A stretch of 64,000 nucleotides of DNA from Zeaxanthinibacter enoshimensis. Lineage in GTDB: Bacteria > Bacteroidota > Bacteroidia > Flavobacteriales > Flavobacteriaceae. This document shows, one piece after another, positions 18,314 through 26,472 of this stretch. The position numbers were made by a program, and so were the translations under genes. Below the pieces are notes generated by a model. That model worked only from the letters and a program-made list of their open reading frames with translations, was not told where the DNA came from and did not search any database. Location: the NCBI RefSeq assembly GCF_004362865.1, contig NZ_SNYI01000001.1, forward strand, positions 124,001 to 188,000, written 5' to 3'. Position 1 is the stretch's first letter, and each line of letters starts with the position of its first letter.

Positions 18314-19546
18314 TTAATCTTCAAATTCCTCTTTCAGGATACGCATCACATCGGAAATTGTTTCCTCTTCCAGATCCGTCCTTTTTACGAGGTCTTCGAT
18401 GTCCTGCTCCAGGACACTACGCGCTGTATCCAGCCCGATTTTCTTAAATTCTTCTATCACCCAGCTGTCGATCTCATCAGAGAATTCAGTTAGTTCCACA
18501 TCCTCCTCAACACCTTCACGGAAGACATCGATCTCGTAGCCGGTTAACTGGCCTGCCAGTCTTATATTGTGACCTCCTCTACCGATAGCCTTGGATACTT
18601 CCTCTGGCCTAAGGTAAACCTGGGCGGTCATTTTCTCGTCATTCAGTTTCACAGTAGAAACACGTGCCGGGCTTAAAGCCCTGGTCACCATCAGCTGCGG
18701 GTTACTGGTCCAGTTGATAACATCTATGTTCTCATTACCCAGCTCTCTTACAATCCCGTGAATCCGGGATCCTTTCATACCCACACATGCCCCGACAGGA
18801 TCGATCCTGTCATCGTAAGAATCAACGGCAACTTTTGCTTTCTCACCTGGGATCCTTACTGCTTTCTTAATAGTGATCAGGCCGTCAAAAACTTCCGGGA
18901 TCTCCTGGTGGAACAATTGCTCAAGGAATACCGGGGAAGTCCGGGACATGATGATCATAGGCTTATTGCCTTTCAGCTCAACGCTTTCAATGATCCCACG
19001 CACATTATCCCCTTTCCTGAAGAAATCTGATGGGATCTGCTTATCCTTAGGCAAGATGATCTCGTTCCCTTCGTCGTCCAGCAAAATGATTGCTTTATGA
19101 CGGATATGGTGCACCTCTGCGGTGTAGATCTCTCCTTCCAGGTCCTTGAACTGCTTGTAGATCGTCGTATTGTCGTGCTCGTGGATCTTTGAGATCAGGT
19201 TCTGGCGCAAGGCCAGGATCGCTCTTCGTCCCAGGTCGATCAGCTTCACTTCTTCAGAAACATCCTCTCCAACCTCGAAATCGGGCTCGATCTTACGGGC
19301 ATCGCTCAGCGAGATCTGCTCGTTAGGCTCCTCAACTTCACCATCCTCCACAACTACGCGATTTCTCCAGATCTCCAAATCCCCTTTGTCCGGGTTGATG
19401 ATAATATCAAAGTTATCGTCCGAGCCAAATTTCTTTTTCAACGCATTTCTGAATACATCTTCCAAAATTGCCATCAGCGTTACCCTGTCTATGAATTTAT
19501 CATCCTTAAATTCGGAGAAAGATTCGATCAACGCAATATTTTCCAT
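18314..19546 (-). CDS. nusA: Transcription termination/antitermination factor NusA
   Basis: A 410-residue NusA with the N-terminal RNA-polymerase-binding domain (ALIESFSEFKDDKFIDRVTL), an S1 domain at about 130-200, and two KH domains with GMKGSRIHGIVRELG near 255 and GRGGHNIRLAGQLTGYEI near 320. It lacks the two acidic C-terminal repeats of the E. coli protein, as is usual outside Proteobacteria, and ends in an acidic tail. It modulates pausing, termination and antitermination. It is in the conserved order rimP-nusA-infB, 12 bp after rimP, and may regulate this operon through the leader hairpin at 20121-20153. Confidence 0.96.
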   Translation of the reverse strand: MENIALIESFSEFKDDKFIDRVTLMAILEDVFRNALKKKFGSDDNFDIIINPDKGDLEIWRNRVVVEDGEVEEPNEQISLSDARKIEPDFEVGEDVSEEVKLIDLGRRAILALRQNLISKIHEHDNTTIYKQFKDLEGEIYTAEVHHIRHKAIILLDDEGNEIILPKDKQIPSDFFRKGDNVRGIIESVELKGNKPMIIMSRTSPVFLEQLFHQEIPEVFDGLITIKKAVRIPGEKAKVAVDSYDDRIDPVGACVGMKGSRIHGIVRELGNENIDVINWTSNPQLMVTRALSPARVSTVKLNDEKMTAQVYLRPEEVSKAIGRGGHNIRLAGQLTGYEIDVFREGVEEDVELTEFSDEIDSWVIEEFKKIGLDTARSVLEQDIEDLVKRTDLEEETISDVMRILKEEFED

Positions 19547-19558
19547 TTTGATCTACAA

Positions 19559-20020
19559 TTAAAATATTAACTTAACTTTTGCTTCTTCGATATCTGAAAA
19601 AGGAACTTCCTGTTTCTTTTCCACGGTTACTTTTCCCTTACCAACCGGTTTCGGCTCCCTAGCTTTCCACTCCAGGGTTATGGCCTTATCGGTTACCTCG
19701 GTAAGTGTCCCTTCAAAAGACTCTCCTGCTGTTTTCACCTGCAGTTTACGCCCAATATTCTTCGGGTATTGCCTTGCGTTCACCAGGGGGGCTGTAGCGC
19801 CTGCCGAGGTTACTTCCAGGGCAAAATCCTGTTCTTCACGGTCCAGGGAAAATTCAATAGCCCTGCTCACCTTCATACAATCTTCCAGGTTGATCCCTTC
19901 ATCACCATCGAGGATGATCCTGATCTGGTTATCCGTTCCCACATAGAGGTCTATAAGGAAGATGGAAGGATTTTCTTCCAGCACCTTGTCCAGCAATGTG
20001 GTCACTTTTTCTTTCAACAT
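19559..20020 (-). CDS. rimP: Ribosome maturation factor RimP
   Basis: A 153-residue RimP needed for 30S subunit assembly. Visible features are the N-terminal alpha/beta domain (LLDKVLEENPSIFLIDLYVG, DGDEGINLEDCMKVSRAIEF, then FALEVTSAGATAPLV, corresponding to the family's LEVSSPG motif) and the C-terminal SH3-like beta domain. ATG at 20020 gives the normal family length; an in-frame extension to 20110 would run through hairpins and add 30 residues not typical of RimP, so it is rejected. It is the first gene of rimP-nusA-infB. Confidence 0.93.
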   Translation of the reverse strand: MLKEKVTTLLDKVLEENPSIFLIDLYVGTDNQIRIILDGDEGINLEDCMKVSRAIEFSLDREEQDFALEVTSAGATAPLVNARQYPKNIGRKLQVKTAGESFEGTLTEVTDKAITLEWKAREPKPVGKGKVTVEKKQEVPFSDIEEAKVKLIF

Positions 20021-20120
20021 AGTCCTATAATCTTCAATTCTGACCCCGGGTAGAAACTGGCCGGTGAACCGGGCAGTGCCCGTAAATCCACCAGGTTTTC
20101 CCGGTGACAATGATTAAATA

Positions 20121-20153
20121 CCTTTAATAAAAGAGGGGACAAATTGTCCCCTC
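20121..20153 (-). terminator. Attenuator-like hairpin in the rimP-nusA-infB leader
   Basis: On the minus strand an 8-10 bp stem (arms GAGGGGAC and GTCCCCTC, loop AATTT) is followed by TTTTATTAAAGG. It lies about 100 nt upstream of the rimP start and about 23 nt downstream of the inferred transcription start. That position suggests premature termination rather than end-of-gene termination. The T-tract is imperfect. Confidence 0.5.
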
Positions 20154-20182
20154 ATGAATACTTTGATATCCTTTCAGTGCCG

Positions 20183-20190
20183 CAAATATA
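20183..20190 (-). promoter_or_regulatory. Candidate promoter of rimP-nusA-infB
   Basis: Minus strand TATATTTG matches TAnnTTTG. No exact -33 TTTG is seen at 17-20 nt. The implied leader is about 155 nt and contains the hairpin at 20121-20153. Confidence 0.45.
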
Positions 20191-20332
20191 CAAATTAAAT
20201 TTGATTCCGGCTTCGCAGTTTCACCAAGCTGAACACAGTTTTCATAAAGGGCTCATAAATTTACAAAGAATAGCCTAATTTCCATTTCCCGCGAGCCTCA
20301 AATTATCCTGCGTTTTACGTTAAGCCGGGAGC

Positions 20333-20367
20333 AAAAAAAATCCCGGACCTGTACCGGACCGGGATTG
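20333..20367 (-). terminator. Rho-independent terminator of tRNA-Gln
   Basis: On the minus strand AATCCCGG pairs with CCGGGATT, followed by a run of eight T. It lies 15 bp after the tRNA 3' end, so the tRNA is a monocistronic unit. The 598-bp stretch without a coding gene, 20021-20618, contains this terminator, the tRNA with its promoter, and the rimP leader; nothing else was recognised. Confidence 0.9.
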
Positions 20368-20381
20368 TGAAGGTTCTCTGT

Positions 20382-20452
20382 TGGCCTACTAGGACTCGAA
20401 CCTAGAACGACTGGACCAAAACCAGCTGTGTTGCCAATTACACCATAGGCCA
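20382..20452 (-). tRNA. tRNA-Gln (anticodon UUG)
   Basis: The reverse complement folds as a 71-nt tRNA. The acceptor stem is TGGCCTA with TAGGCCA, the D arm GTGTAATTGGCAACAC, the anticodon arm GCTGG-TTTTGGT-CCAGT (anticodon TTG), and the T arm TAGGTTCGAGTCCTA. CCA is partly encoded by the acceptor end. A strong promoter precedes it and a strong terminator follows. Confidence 0.95.
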
Positions 20453-20470
20453 GAATCACCTAAGCGGGTG

Positions 20471-20501
20471 CAAATTTAAAACAATCTTTGTTATGCGCAA
20501 A
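20471..20501 (-). promoter_or_regulatory. Promoter of tRNA-Gln (complete -33/-7 match)
   Basis: On the minus strand TTTG (20501-20498), a 19-nt spacer, then TAAATTTG (20478-20471): an exact match to the Bacteroidota consensus TTTG-N19-TAnnTTTG. The inferred start is about 12 nt before the tRNA. Confidence 0.85.
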
Positions 20502-20618
20502 TTATTTAAACACAATCCTACAAAAATTTCAGGTGCCCATCCTAAAGGATTGATAAAAAGGACTGCCAAGTTTTATTTAAATTAGTAAATTCGCCCCCAT
20601 CGGTAAACTTCGAATTGC

Positions 20619-23600
20619 ATGTTTTCAAAGAACTTCGAGAAATGGGACACCATCCTGGGATGGGTTGTTTTTTTTATAGCACTTATCACTTACGGTATCA
20701 CGGTAGAACCCACGGGAAGTTTCTGGGATTCCGGTGAGTATATTGCCACTTCGGCCAAACTGCAGGTTGGGCACCCCCCGGGAGCTCCGCTACTGCAGAT
20801 GATCGGGGCCTTTTTCGCGATGTTCGCGCCTAATGCCAACGAAGTGGCGCGGATGGTTAACTACGTATCCGGGGTATCCAGCGCATTCACCATCCTGTTC
20901 ATGTTCTGGACCATAACCAACCTTTGCCGAAAACTCATTATAAAGGAGGGTGAACTAACCGATTACAAAGCTATGGCCGTATTAGGCAGTGGACTTGTCG
21001 GTTCCCTGGCCTTTACTTATTCTGACAGCTTCTGGTTCAATGCCGTGGAAACCGAGGTTTACGCAATGGCCAGTTTTATCATGGCACTACTGCTGTGGAT
21101 GGGACTCAAGTGGGTGGATAACCTGGATGACCCCAGGGGGAACCGCTGGCTGATCCTGATCTCTTTCGTGGTAGGACTTACCTTCGGAGTACAGTTCATG
21201 GGATTCCTGGTGATCCCGACCATCGGCCTGCTTTATTACTTTAAAAAATACCCTACCGTAACTGCCAAGAATTTCCTGCTGGCGAATGTTATTGTCGTCG
21301 CGATCCTGATGCTCGTCTACAAATTCTCCCTCACCTACGTACTGAAACTATTCGGATGGGGCGAGGTTTTCTTTATCAACAGTATCGGTTTACCCTTTAA
21401 TTCGGGCACCATCATCATCGGCCTGCTATTCGCCGCTGCCTTCTATTTCGGGCTCCGGTATACGAGGAAGAATAACTACCTGTTTGCAAACACTCTGGTG
21501 CTGTGTGCTTTATTTATCTTCCTTGGATTCTCATCCTGGCTGATGCTCCCGATCCGCGCAAATGCCAACGTACTGATCAATGAAAACAACCCGGCCGACG
21601 CCCGTGCCTTACTGGCGTATTACAACAGGGAACAGTATCCCGGCGTAGACAGCCCTGTATACGGAACCTATTATTCCAATGCTTTTGCTCCTCCCGGAGA
21701 GGACCAGGATGAAAAGCCTAAATACGAAAAAGACGAAGCCCTGGGCAAATACGTGATCACCAACAATTACAAAGGTGCCATCCAGGGACCAAACGAGGAC
21801 CATGTGGGTGTACTGCCCAGGCTGTGGAGCGAACAGCACGCGGAGAATTATATGAAATACTTCGGGCCATTGGATTTCCGGATGACCACCTCTAACGAAG
21901 AGCTCCGCCGGGCTGTCAACCAGCTGAAGGCAGGCTATGCAAACGGGGAGATCGATGAAGAGCAGTACATAGGATTCCTGAGGCAATTCAATGAATATAT
22001 AGAAGTAGAACCCCCATCGGTTTGGCAGAATATAAAATACATGTTCCAGTTCCAGTTTGGTTATATGTACTGGAGGTACTTTATGTGGAACTTTGTAGGG
22101 AAATCTGATGACCTGCAGGGACGCTATAATGGCAACGGGGAGTGGCTCAGCGGAATTAAGTTCATAGACAGCATCAGGCTGGGAAGCCAGGACAACCTGC
22201 CACAGGATGTACTGGACAACAAGGGCAGGAATACCTACTTCTTTCTCCCGCTTATCCTTGGTCTCATAGGCCTGGTATTCCAGGTCAGCAGGAATCCCAA
22301 ACAATTCTGGGCCCTCTTGGTCTTCTTCCTGTTCACGGGTATCGCCATACAGTTTTACACCAACCCATATATTTTCCAGCCCAGGGAAAGGGATTACTCC
22401 CTGGTTGGATCGTTTTACGTGTTCGCCTTATGGATAGGGCTGGGTGTTTACGGGCTCTTTGACGAATTCAGGAAAAGGATCAACCCGAAGATACTGGCCC
22501 CTGCCCTCACCCTGGTGTGCCTTTTAGCGGTACCTACCGTTATGGCCTACCAGAACTGGGACGACCACGACCGGTCTAACCGCTACACCGCCGAAGCCAG
22601 CGCCAAGGCCTATCTCTCTTCTTGCCAGGAAGATGCTGGGGCGATGATATTCACCATTGGGGATAACGATACTTTCCCGCTCTGGTATGCACAGGAGATA
22701 GAAGGCTTCAGGACCGATGTTCGGGTTATCTGTACCAGCTTATTCGCGACAGACTGGTACGTAGACCAGATGAAACGGAAGGCTTATGAAAGTGATCCTA
22801 TTCCATCACAGCTGACCCATGACCTCTATCGTTACGGGAACCGGGATGTGATCTACTACCAGGGAATCACAGAGAATCGCTGGGATGTAAAAGATTTTAT
22901 CAACTGGGTTGGAAGTGATAAGCCGCAGACCAAATTCCGGTATATCCTGGAAAAACAGGGTGCAGACCTCAGCGCTTATTCAGAGAATACCCTTAACCTG
23001 GTCTATTACCCGACCAATAAGATCCGCATACCTGTTAACAAGGAGAATGTGCTGGCAAGCGGACTCGTCAAACCTGAGGATGCAGACCTGATCGTGGACT
23101 ATATTGATATAGACCTGCCTCAGGCATTACCCAAGAACCGAATCATGATGCTCGACATCATTGCTAACAATGACTGGAAGCGGCCTCTCTACTTCTCCGG
23201 CGGAAGTTTTGACAAGGCAGAATACATCTGGATGAAGGATTACCTGCAACTGGATGGACTAGCTTACAAACTTGTCCCTATCAAGACTCAAAACAGGAGT
23301 CCTTTTGAAATGGGAAGGATAGACAGTGAACTGATGTACGATATCGTCATGAACTGGGACTGGGGCAATATGGGCAGCGATAAGATCTACCACGACCCAC
23401 AGACCAGGACCCAGGGATTATCTTTCCGTAGTAACCTGGCCCGGCTAATGGAACAGCTAATCGATGAAAATAAGATCGATAAAGCTAAAGACATTATTGA
23501 ACTGGCCATGACCAATATGCCTGTGAAGTACTACGGGTTCTACACCTTTGTGGAGCCATTCGTGGACGGGTATTACAAGGTGGGGGAAGCCAGGAAAGCC

Positions 23601-23978
23601 AGGGAGCTGTATACCCAGCTTAAGAATATTTACCAGGACAGGCTGGATTATTACGCATCTCTTCCTTTAGATGAGCAATATGACCAGATAGAAGAGATCA
23701 TCGCGGATATGGAAGGATACCGCCGTAACATTGACATCCTGATCGCCAATGATGATCGCGCGCTGGTAGAGAAAGAGACCATGATCTTCAATGAACAGAT
23801 AGACCAGTTCAGTCACTTCTATAAGGAAGACCTGTTAGAAGAAGCTGAAGTACCGGCAGACCTTGATCCGGAAGAGATCATAGATTCCATGCCCGTACAG
23901 GATACCACCGCAAGGGATAATACCAGTGCCGTAACCACCCCGGACACTACCCTTTCGAGGGAAATGATCGATCAATAA
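20619..23978 (+). CDS. DUF2723 large membrane protein (protein O-mannosyltransferase-like)
   Basis: A 1119-residue protein. Residues about 1-330 and 520-650 contain some twelve membrane helices. The N-terminal DUF2723 core includes EPTGSFWDSGEYIATSAKLQ and GHPPGAPLLQMIG, where acidic and histidine residues after the first helix recall GT-C glycosyltransferases. A large soluble periplasmic C-terminal part follows (residues about 660-1119), with a region of helical repeats at 960-1060 that may be TPR-like. It has been suggested that DUF2723 proteins act on protein glycosylation; the reaction here is inferred. It is transcribed alone and ends at a strong terminator. It is a conserved single-copy gene in Flavobacteriaceae. 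Confidence 0.82.
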   Translation: MFSKNFEKWDTILGWVVFFIALITYGITVEPTGSFWDSGEYIATSAKLQVGHPPGAPLLQMIGAFFAMFAPNANEVARMVNYVSGVSSAFTILFMFWTITNLCRKLIIKEGELTDYKAMAVLGSGLVGSLAFTYSDSFWFNAVETEVYAMASFIMALLLWMGLKWVDNLDDPRGNRWLILISFVVGLTFGVQFMGFLVIPTIGLLYYFKKYPTVTAKNFLLANVIVVAILMLVYKFSLTYVLKLFGWGEVFFINSIGLPFNSGTIIIGLLFAAAFYFGLRYTRKNNYLFANTLVLCALFIFLGFSSWLMLPIRANANVLINENNPADARALLAYYNREQYPGVDSPVYGTYYSNAFAPPGEDQDEKPKYEKDEALGKYVITNNYKGAIQGPNEDHVGVLPRLWSEQHAENYMKYFGPLDFRMTTSNEELRRAVNQLKAGYANGEIDEEQYIGFLRQFNEYIEVEPPSVWQNIKYMFQFQFGYMYWRYFMWNFVGKSDDLQGRYNGNGEWLSGIKFIDSIRLGSQDNLPQDVLDNKGRNTYFFLPLILGLIGLVFQVSRNPKQFWALLVFFLFTGIAIQFYTNPYIFQPRERDYSLVGSFYVFALWIGLGVYGLFDEFRKRINPKILAPALTLVCLLAVPTVMAYQNWDDHDRSNRYTAEASAKAYLSSCQEDAGAMIFTIGDNDTFPLWYAQEIEGFRTDVRVICTSLFATDWYVDQMKRKAYESDPIPSQLTHDLYRYGNRDVIYYQGITENRWDVKDFINWVGSDKPQTKFRYILEKQGADLSAYSENTLNLVYYPTNKIRIPVNKENVLASGLVKPEDADLIVDYIDIDLPQALPKNRIMMLDIIANNDWKRPLYFSGGSFDKAEYIWMKDYLQLDGLAYKLVPIKTQNRSPFEMGRIDSELMYDIVMNWDWGNMGSDKIYHDPQTRTQGLSFRSNLARLMEQLIDENKIDKAKDIIELAMTNMPVKYYGFYTFVEPFVDGYYKVGEARKARELYTQLKNIYQDRLDYYASLPLDEQYDQIEEIIADMEGYRRNIDILIANDDRALVEKETMIFNEQIDQFSHFYKEDLLEEAEVPADLDPEEIIDSMPVQDTTARDNTSAVTTPDTTLSREMIDQ

Positions 23979-24007
23979 AAAAAGTCCCCGACCGGGGACT
24001 TTTTTAT
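23978..24007. terminator. Convergent rho-independent terminator
   Basis: Stem AAGTCCCCG / CGGGGACTT with an A-tract before and a T-tract after, between the DUF2723 gene (+) and the thioredoxin-fold gene (-). Confidence 0.85.
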
Positions 24008-24031
24008 TTATTTCCTGTAAATACCAGGACT

Positions 24032-24328
24032 CTAAATATATTCGTTTAAGATTCCTATCAGCGTATTCGCGTCCTGCTCTCCGCTTTGCCGCCATACCAT
24101 TTCCCCTTTCTTGTAGATCATCAGGGTAGGCAAACCTTTTATCCGCAGGGCCTGGGAAAGCTCTTTATTCTTGTCCACATCAATCTTGATCACTTTACCC
24201 TTATCGCCCAGGGCTGCGGCAACATCGCGTAAGACAGGATGCATCGCAGTAGATTGCTCGTTCCACTCGGCGTAGAAATCCAGTAGTACCGGAACATTCA
24301 GATCTATGAGTTCACCGAATTTAGACAT
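24032..24328 (-). CDS. Thioredoxin-fold protein lacking the CxxC active site
   Basis: A 98-residue protein with the whole thioredoxin fold: VPVLLDFYAEW at 12-22, IKIDVDKN at about 47-54, and the cis-proline motif GLPTLMIYK near 65-73. The position of the WCGPC active site reads W22-N-E-Q-S26, and no cysteine occurs anywhere in the protein. It therefore cannot do thiol-disulfide exchange and is probably a binding or structural protein. From memory, similar cysteine-less forms occur in other Flavobacteriaceae, so this is probably a conserved state rather than a recent mutation. It has its own candidate promoter just upstream. No signal peptide, so cytoplasmic. Confidence 0.88.
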   Translation of the reverse strand: MSKFGELIDLNVPVLLDFYAEWNEQSTAMHPVLRDVAAALGDKGKVIKIDVDKNKELSQALRIKGLPTLMIYKKGEMVWRQSGEQDANTLIGILNEYI

Positions 24329-24351
24329 ATGCGGGTCTTTAGGTTATTAAC

Positions 24352-24359
24352 CAAATGTA
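24352..24359 (-). promoter_or_regulatory. Candidate promoter of the thioredoxin-fold gene
   Basis: Minus strand TACATTTG matches TAnnTTTG, 24 bp before the ATG. A CTTG sits at -33 spacing (17 nt), one base off consensus. Confidence 0.5.
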
Positions 24360-24421
24360 ATAAAAATTAACAAAAACAAGATAACCGCCCACAATTTGTT
24401 AAATGCCTGGCCATTGGGAGA

Positions 24422-25651
24422 TCAGGCCACTCCCTTCTTCTTCAAGGTGATCACGGTGATCTCCGGCCAGATACCCACCCTGCCGGGATATCCCAGGAAA
24501 CCGAAGCCGCGGTTTACATTGATGAATTGCCCGAGTTCCTCGTAGATCCCTGCCCAGTACTTATACCGCCACTTTACAGGACTCCATTTAATAAAGCCGG
24601 GAATCTCAATGCCGTACTGCATGCCGTGGGTGTGCCCGCTCAGGGTCAGGTGGTAATGCAGATCATCTTTGATCACCACATCTTCCCAATGGGACGGATC
24701 ATGACTGAGCAGAATTTTAAAATCATTCTTGTCAACTTTTCCTGCGGCTTTCTCCAGGTCACCTGCCTTCTTGAAACCTCCTCTACCCCAGTTTTCAACC
24801 CCGATCAGGGCCAGGCGGTCGGTTCCTCTTTGCAAGTAGCGACTCTCATTGAGTAAAAGATCAAAGCCCATATCCCGCTGCAGCTTTTTCAGTGATTCAA
24901 GATTCTCACTTTTCTCCTCCTCTGTATCCCACTCTACGTAATCGCCGTAATCGTGGTTACCGAGCACGGAGTACTTGCCATCCTTTGCGGTAAGACTGGA
25001 AAAGAGATCGGCCCAGGGGTACATCTCTTCAGCTTTATTATTCACCATATCCCCGGTGAAGAAAATAACATCGCTCTGCTGTTGATTGATGAGATTCACC
25101 GCGTATTCTATTTTTTTCCGGTTGTCAAAACTCCCGCTATGTACATCCGATATCTGGGTGATCTGGTAGCCGTCAAAAGCATCGGGCAGATCTTCGAATT
25201 CAAGGTTGTATTTCAGAACCTTGAAATTATATTTACCCCGGTACATCCCGTATAACAATGCACTAAATGGGAGGGCCGCTATTCCCAGGGCCACCAGGCT
25301 AAGGAAGCGCCGGCGGGAAGGGAGGCTGAATTCTTTAGAATCTCCCGAGAAGCGGGAGTAAGCCCCGCTTAGCAGCCGAATCAGGTCTTCGGAGGCCAGG
25401 AACAGTATTGTGATCAGTTTAAAGGATAACATAGCCACCAGGAAACCAAAGGCGTAACTTTTAGGCTTACTAAGCACCCTGCCGTCAGCTTCGGATAACG
25501 TAAACTGGTAGATGAAATTCCCAAGTACCAGGAGGGAAACAGCAATAAAAAGATAATAGACCCAGGGGTAGCGGGTTGCCGTTTTAAGCGCCTGCAAAGC
25601 ATAAAAGCTCAGCACAGCATACACGACAACAAAAATGATCCATCTAAGCAT
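24422..25651 (-). CDS. Membrane-anchored metallophosphoesterase
   Basis: A 409-residue calcineurin-like phosphoesterase. Residues 1-140 hold about four membrane helices; the catalytic domain follows at about 155-400. All metal-site motifs are present: ISDVHSG (D-x-H), FFTGDMVNNK (GD), VLGNHDYGDY (GNHD), ILLSHDPSHW and LTLSGHTHGMQYG (GHTH). This matches the YaeI/YkuE-like family that may act on lipid or nucleotide phosphates at the membrane; the substrate is unknown. Transcribed alone. Confidence 0.88.
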   Translation of the reverse strand: MLRWIIFVVVYAVLSFYALQALKTATRYPWVYYLFIAVSLLVLGNFIYQFTLSEADGRVLSKPKSYAFGFLVAMLSFKLITILFLASEDLIRLLSGAYSRFSGDSKEFSLPSRRRFLSLVALGIAALPFSALLYGMYRGKYNFKVLKYNLEFEDLPDAFDGYQITQISDVHSGSFDNRKKIEYAVNLINQQQSDVIFFTGDMVNNKAEEMYPWADLFSSLTAKDGKYSVLGNHDYGDYVEWDTEEEKSENLESLKKLQRDMGFDLLLNESRYLQRGTDRLALIGVENWGRGGFKKAGDLEKAAGKVDKNDFKILLSHDPSHWEDVVIKDDLHYHLTLSGHTHGMQYGIEIPGFIKWSPVKWRYKYWAGIYEELGQFINVNRGFGFLGYPGRVGIWPEITVITLKKKGVA

Positions 25652-25709
25652 AGGGGTGTTTTCTGCAAATATATTTCTTTAACAAGGGTTTAGCGGGTCC
25701 ATTAACAAT

Positions 25710-26432
25710 TTATTTAACGCTATGAACCACGGCCGAAATGATTTCCGGATCGCTTTGCCAAACATATTCATCCCCTATCATAGCGGGGGAGATCATACTG
25801 ACACCCGGGGTGTTGTCCAGTTGTCGCTGTTGCTTAACCGCTGACAGGTGGAGTGCCCGGAAACCCAGGGATTTCAGCTGCCTCGCTTCTTCTTCCCGTA
25901 CGCCACCCCCCGGCATGACCACCACTTTTGACAGCCTGTTCTTTAACTGCTGTAGTAATTCGATCCCTTCCATAGCCTTACGCTTCTGCCCGGAACTCAA
26001 TAAGCAATCAACCCCCATTGCATCCAGGGCTTCTGCACTGGCCAAAGGATCGGGCACCCAATCAAAGGCCCTGTGAAAGGTGAAAGACATACCCTCTGAC
26101 TGCTGTATCAGCATCGCCGTGCGCAATCGGTCTATAGAGCCATCTTTTAAGAGCGCCCCGGATACCACTCCCGCAACTCCCAGGGACTTGCATAAAGCTA
26201 TATCCGCAAGCATAACATCGAACTCCTCGGATGTATAAGTGAAATCCCCGGAACGCGGCCTTATAAGGACATGTAAAGATATATTCAAAGTTGCTACAGC
26301 TGTTTTAAGAAAACCATAAGACGGAGTAATACCACCCAGCCCGAGTTCCGAACAGAGCTCCACCCTGTCTGCCCCGGCCTGCTCAGCAGCGAGGGCAGAA
26401 CTGATAGAATTGGCACAAACTTCTACGATCAT
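25710..26432 (-). CDS. cutC: CutC family protein
   Basis: A 240-residue TIM-barrel protein with family motifs MIVEVCANS, GADRVELCSELGLGG, HVLIRPRSGDF, FHRAFDWV and KVVVMPGGGVRE. CutC was first described in copper homeostasis; a direct role in copper handling is disputed, so the cellular function is not settled. Cytoplasmic. The gene is divergent from the asparaginase-family gene at 26473, with only 40 bp between the start codons. Confidence 0.9.
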   Translation of the reverse strand: MIVEVCANSISSALAAEQAGADRVELCSELGLGGITPSYGFLKTAVATLNISLHVLIRPRSGDFTYTSEEFDVMLADIALCKSLGVAGVVSGALLKDGSIDRLRTAMLIQQSEGMSFTFHRAFDWVPDPLASAEALDAMGVDCLLSSGQKRKAMEGIELLQQLKNRLSKVVVMPGGGVREEEARQLKSLGFRALHLSAVKQQRQLDNTPGVSMISPAMIGDEYVWQSDPEIISAVVHSVK

Positions 26433-26472
26433 ATTAACTATATTTAGAAACTAAAGTAAACATCAACCAGTA

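Noticed and set aside
20021-20110. Extended RimP N-terminus to 20110
   Set aside because: Would include hairpin-rich leader DNA and exceed the family length; ATG at 20020 gives the normal protein.
21609-22304. 231-codon open frame antisense to the DUF2723 gene
   Set aside because: Contained in a confident CDS; no recognisable motif.
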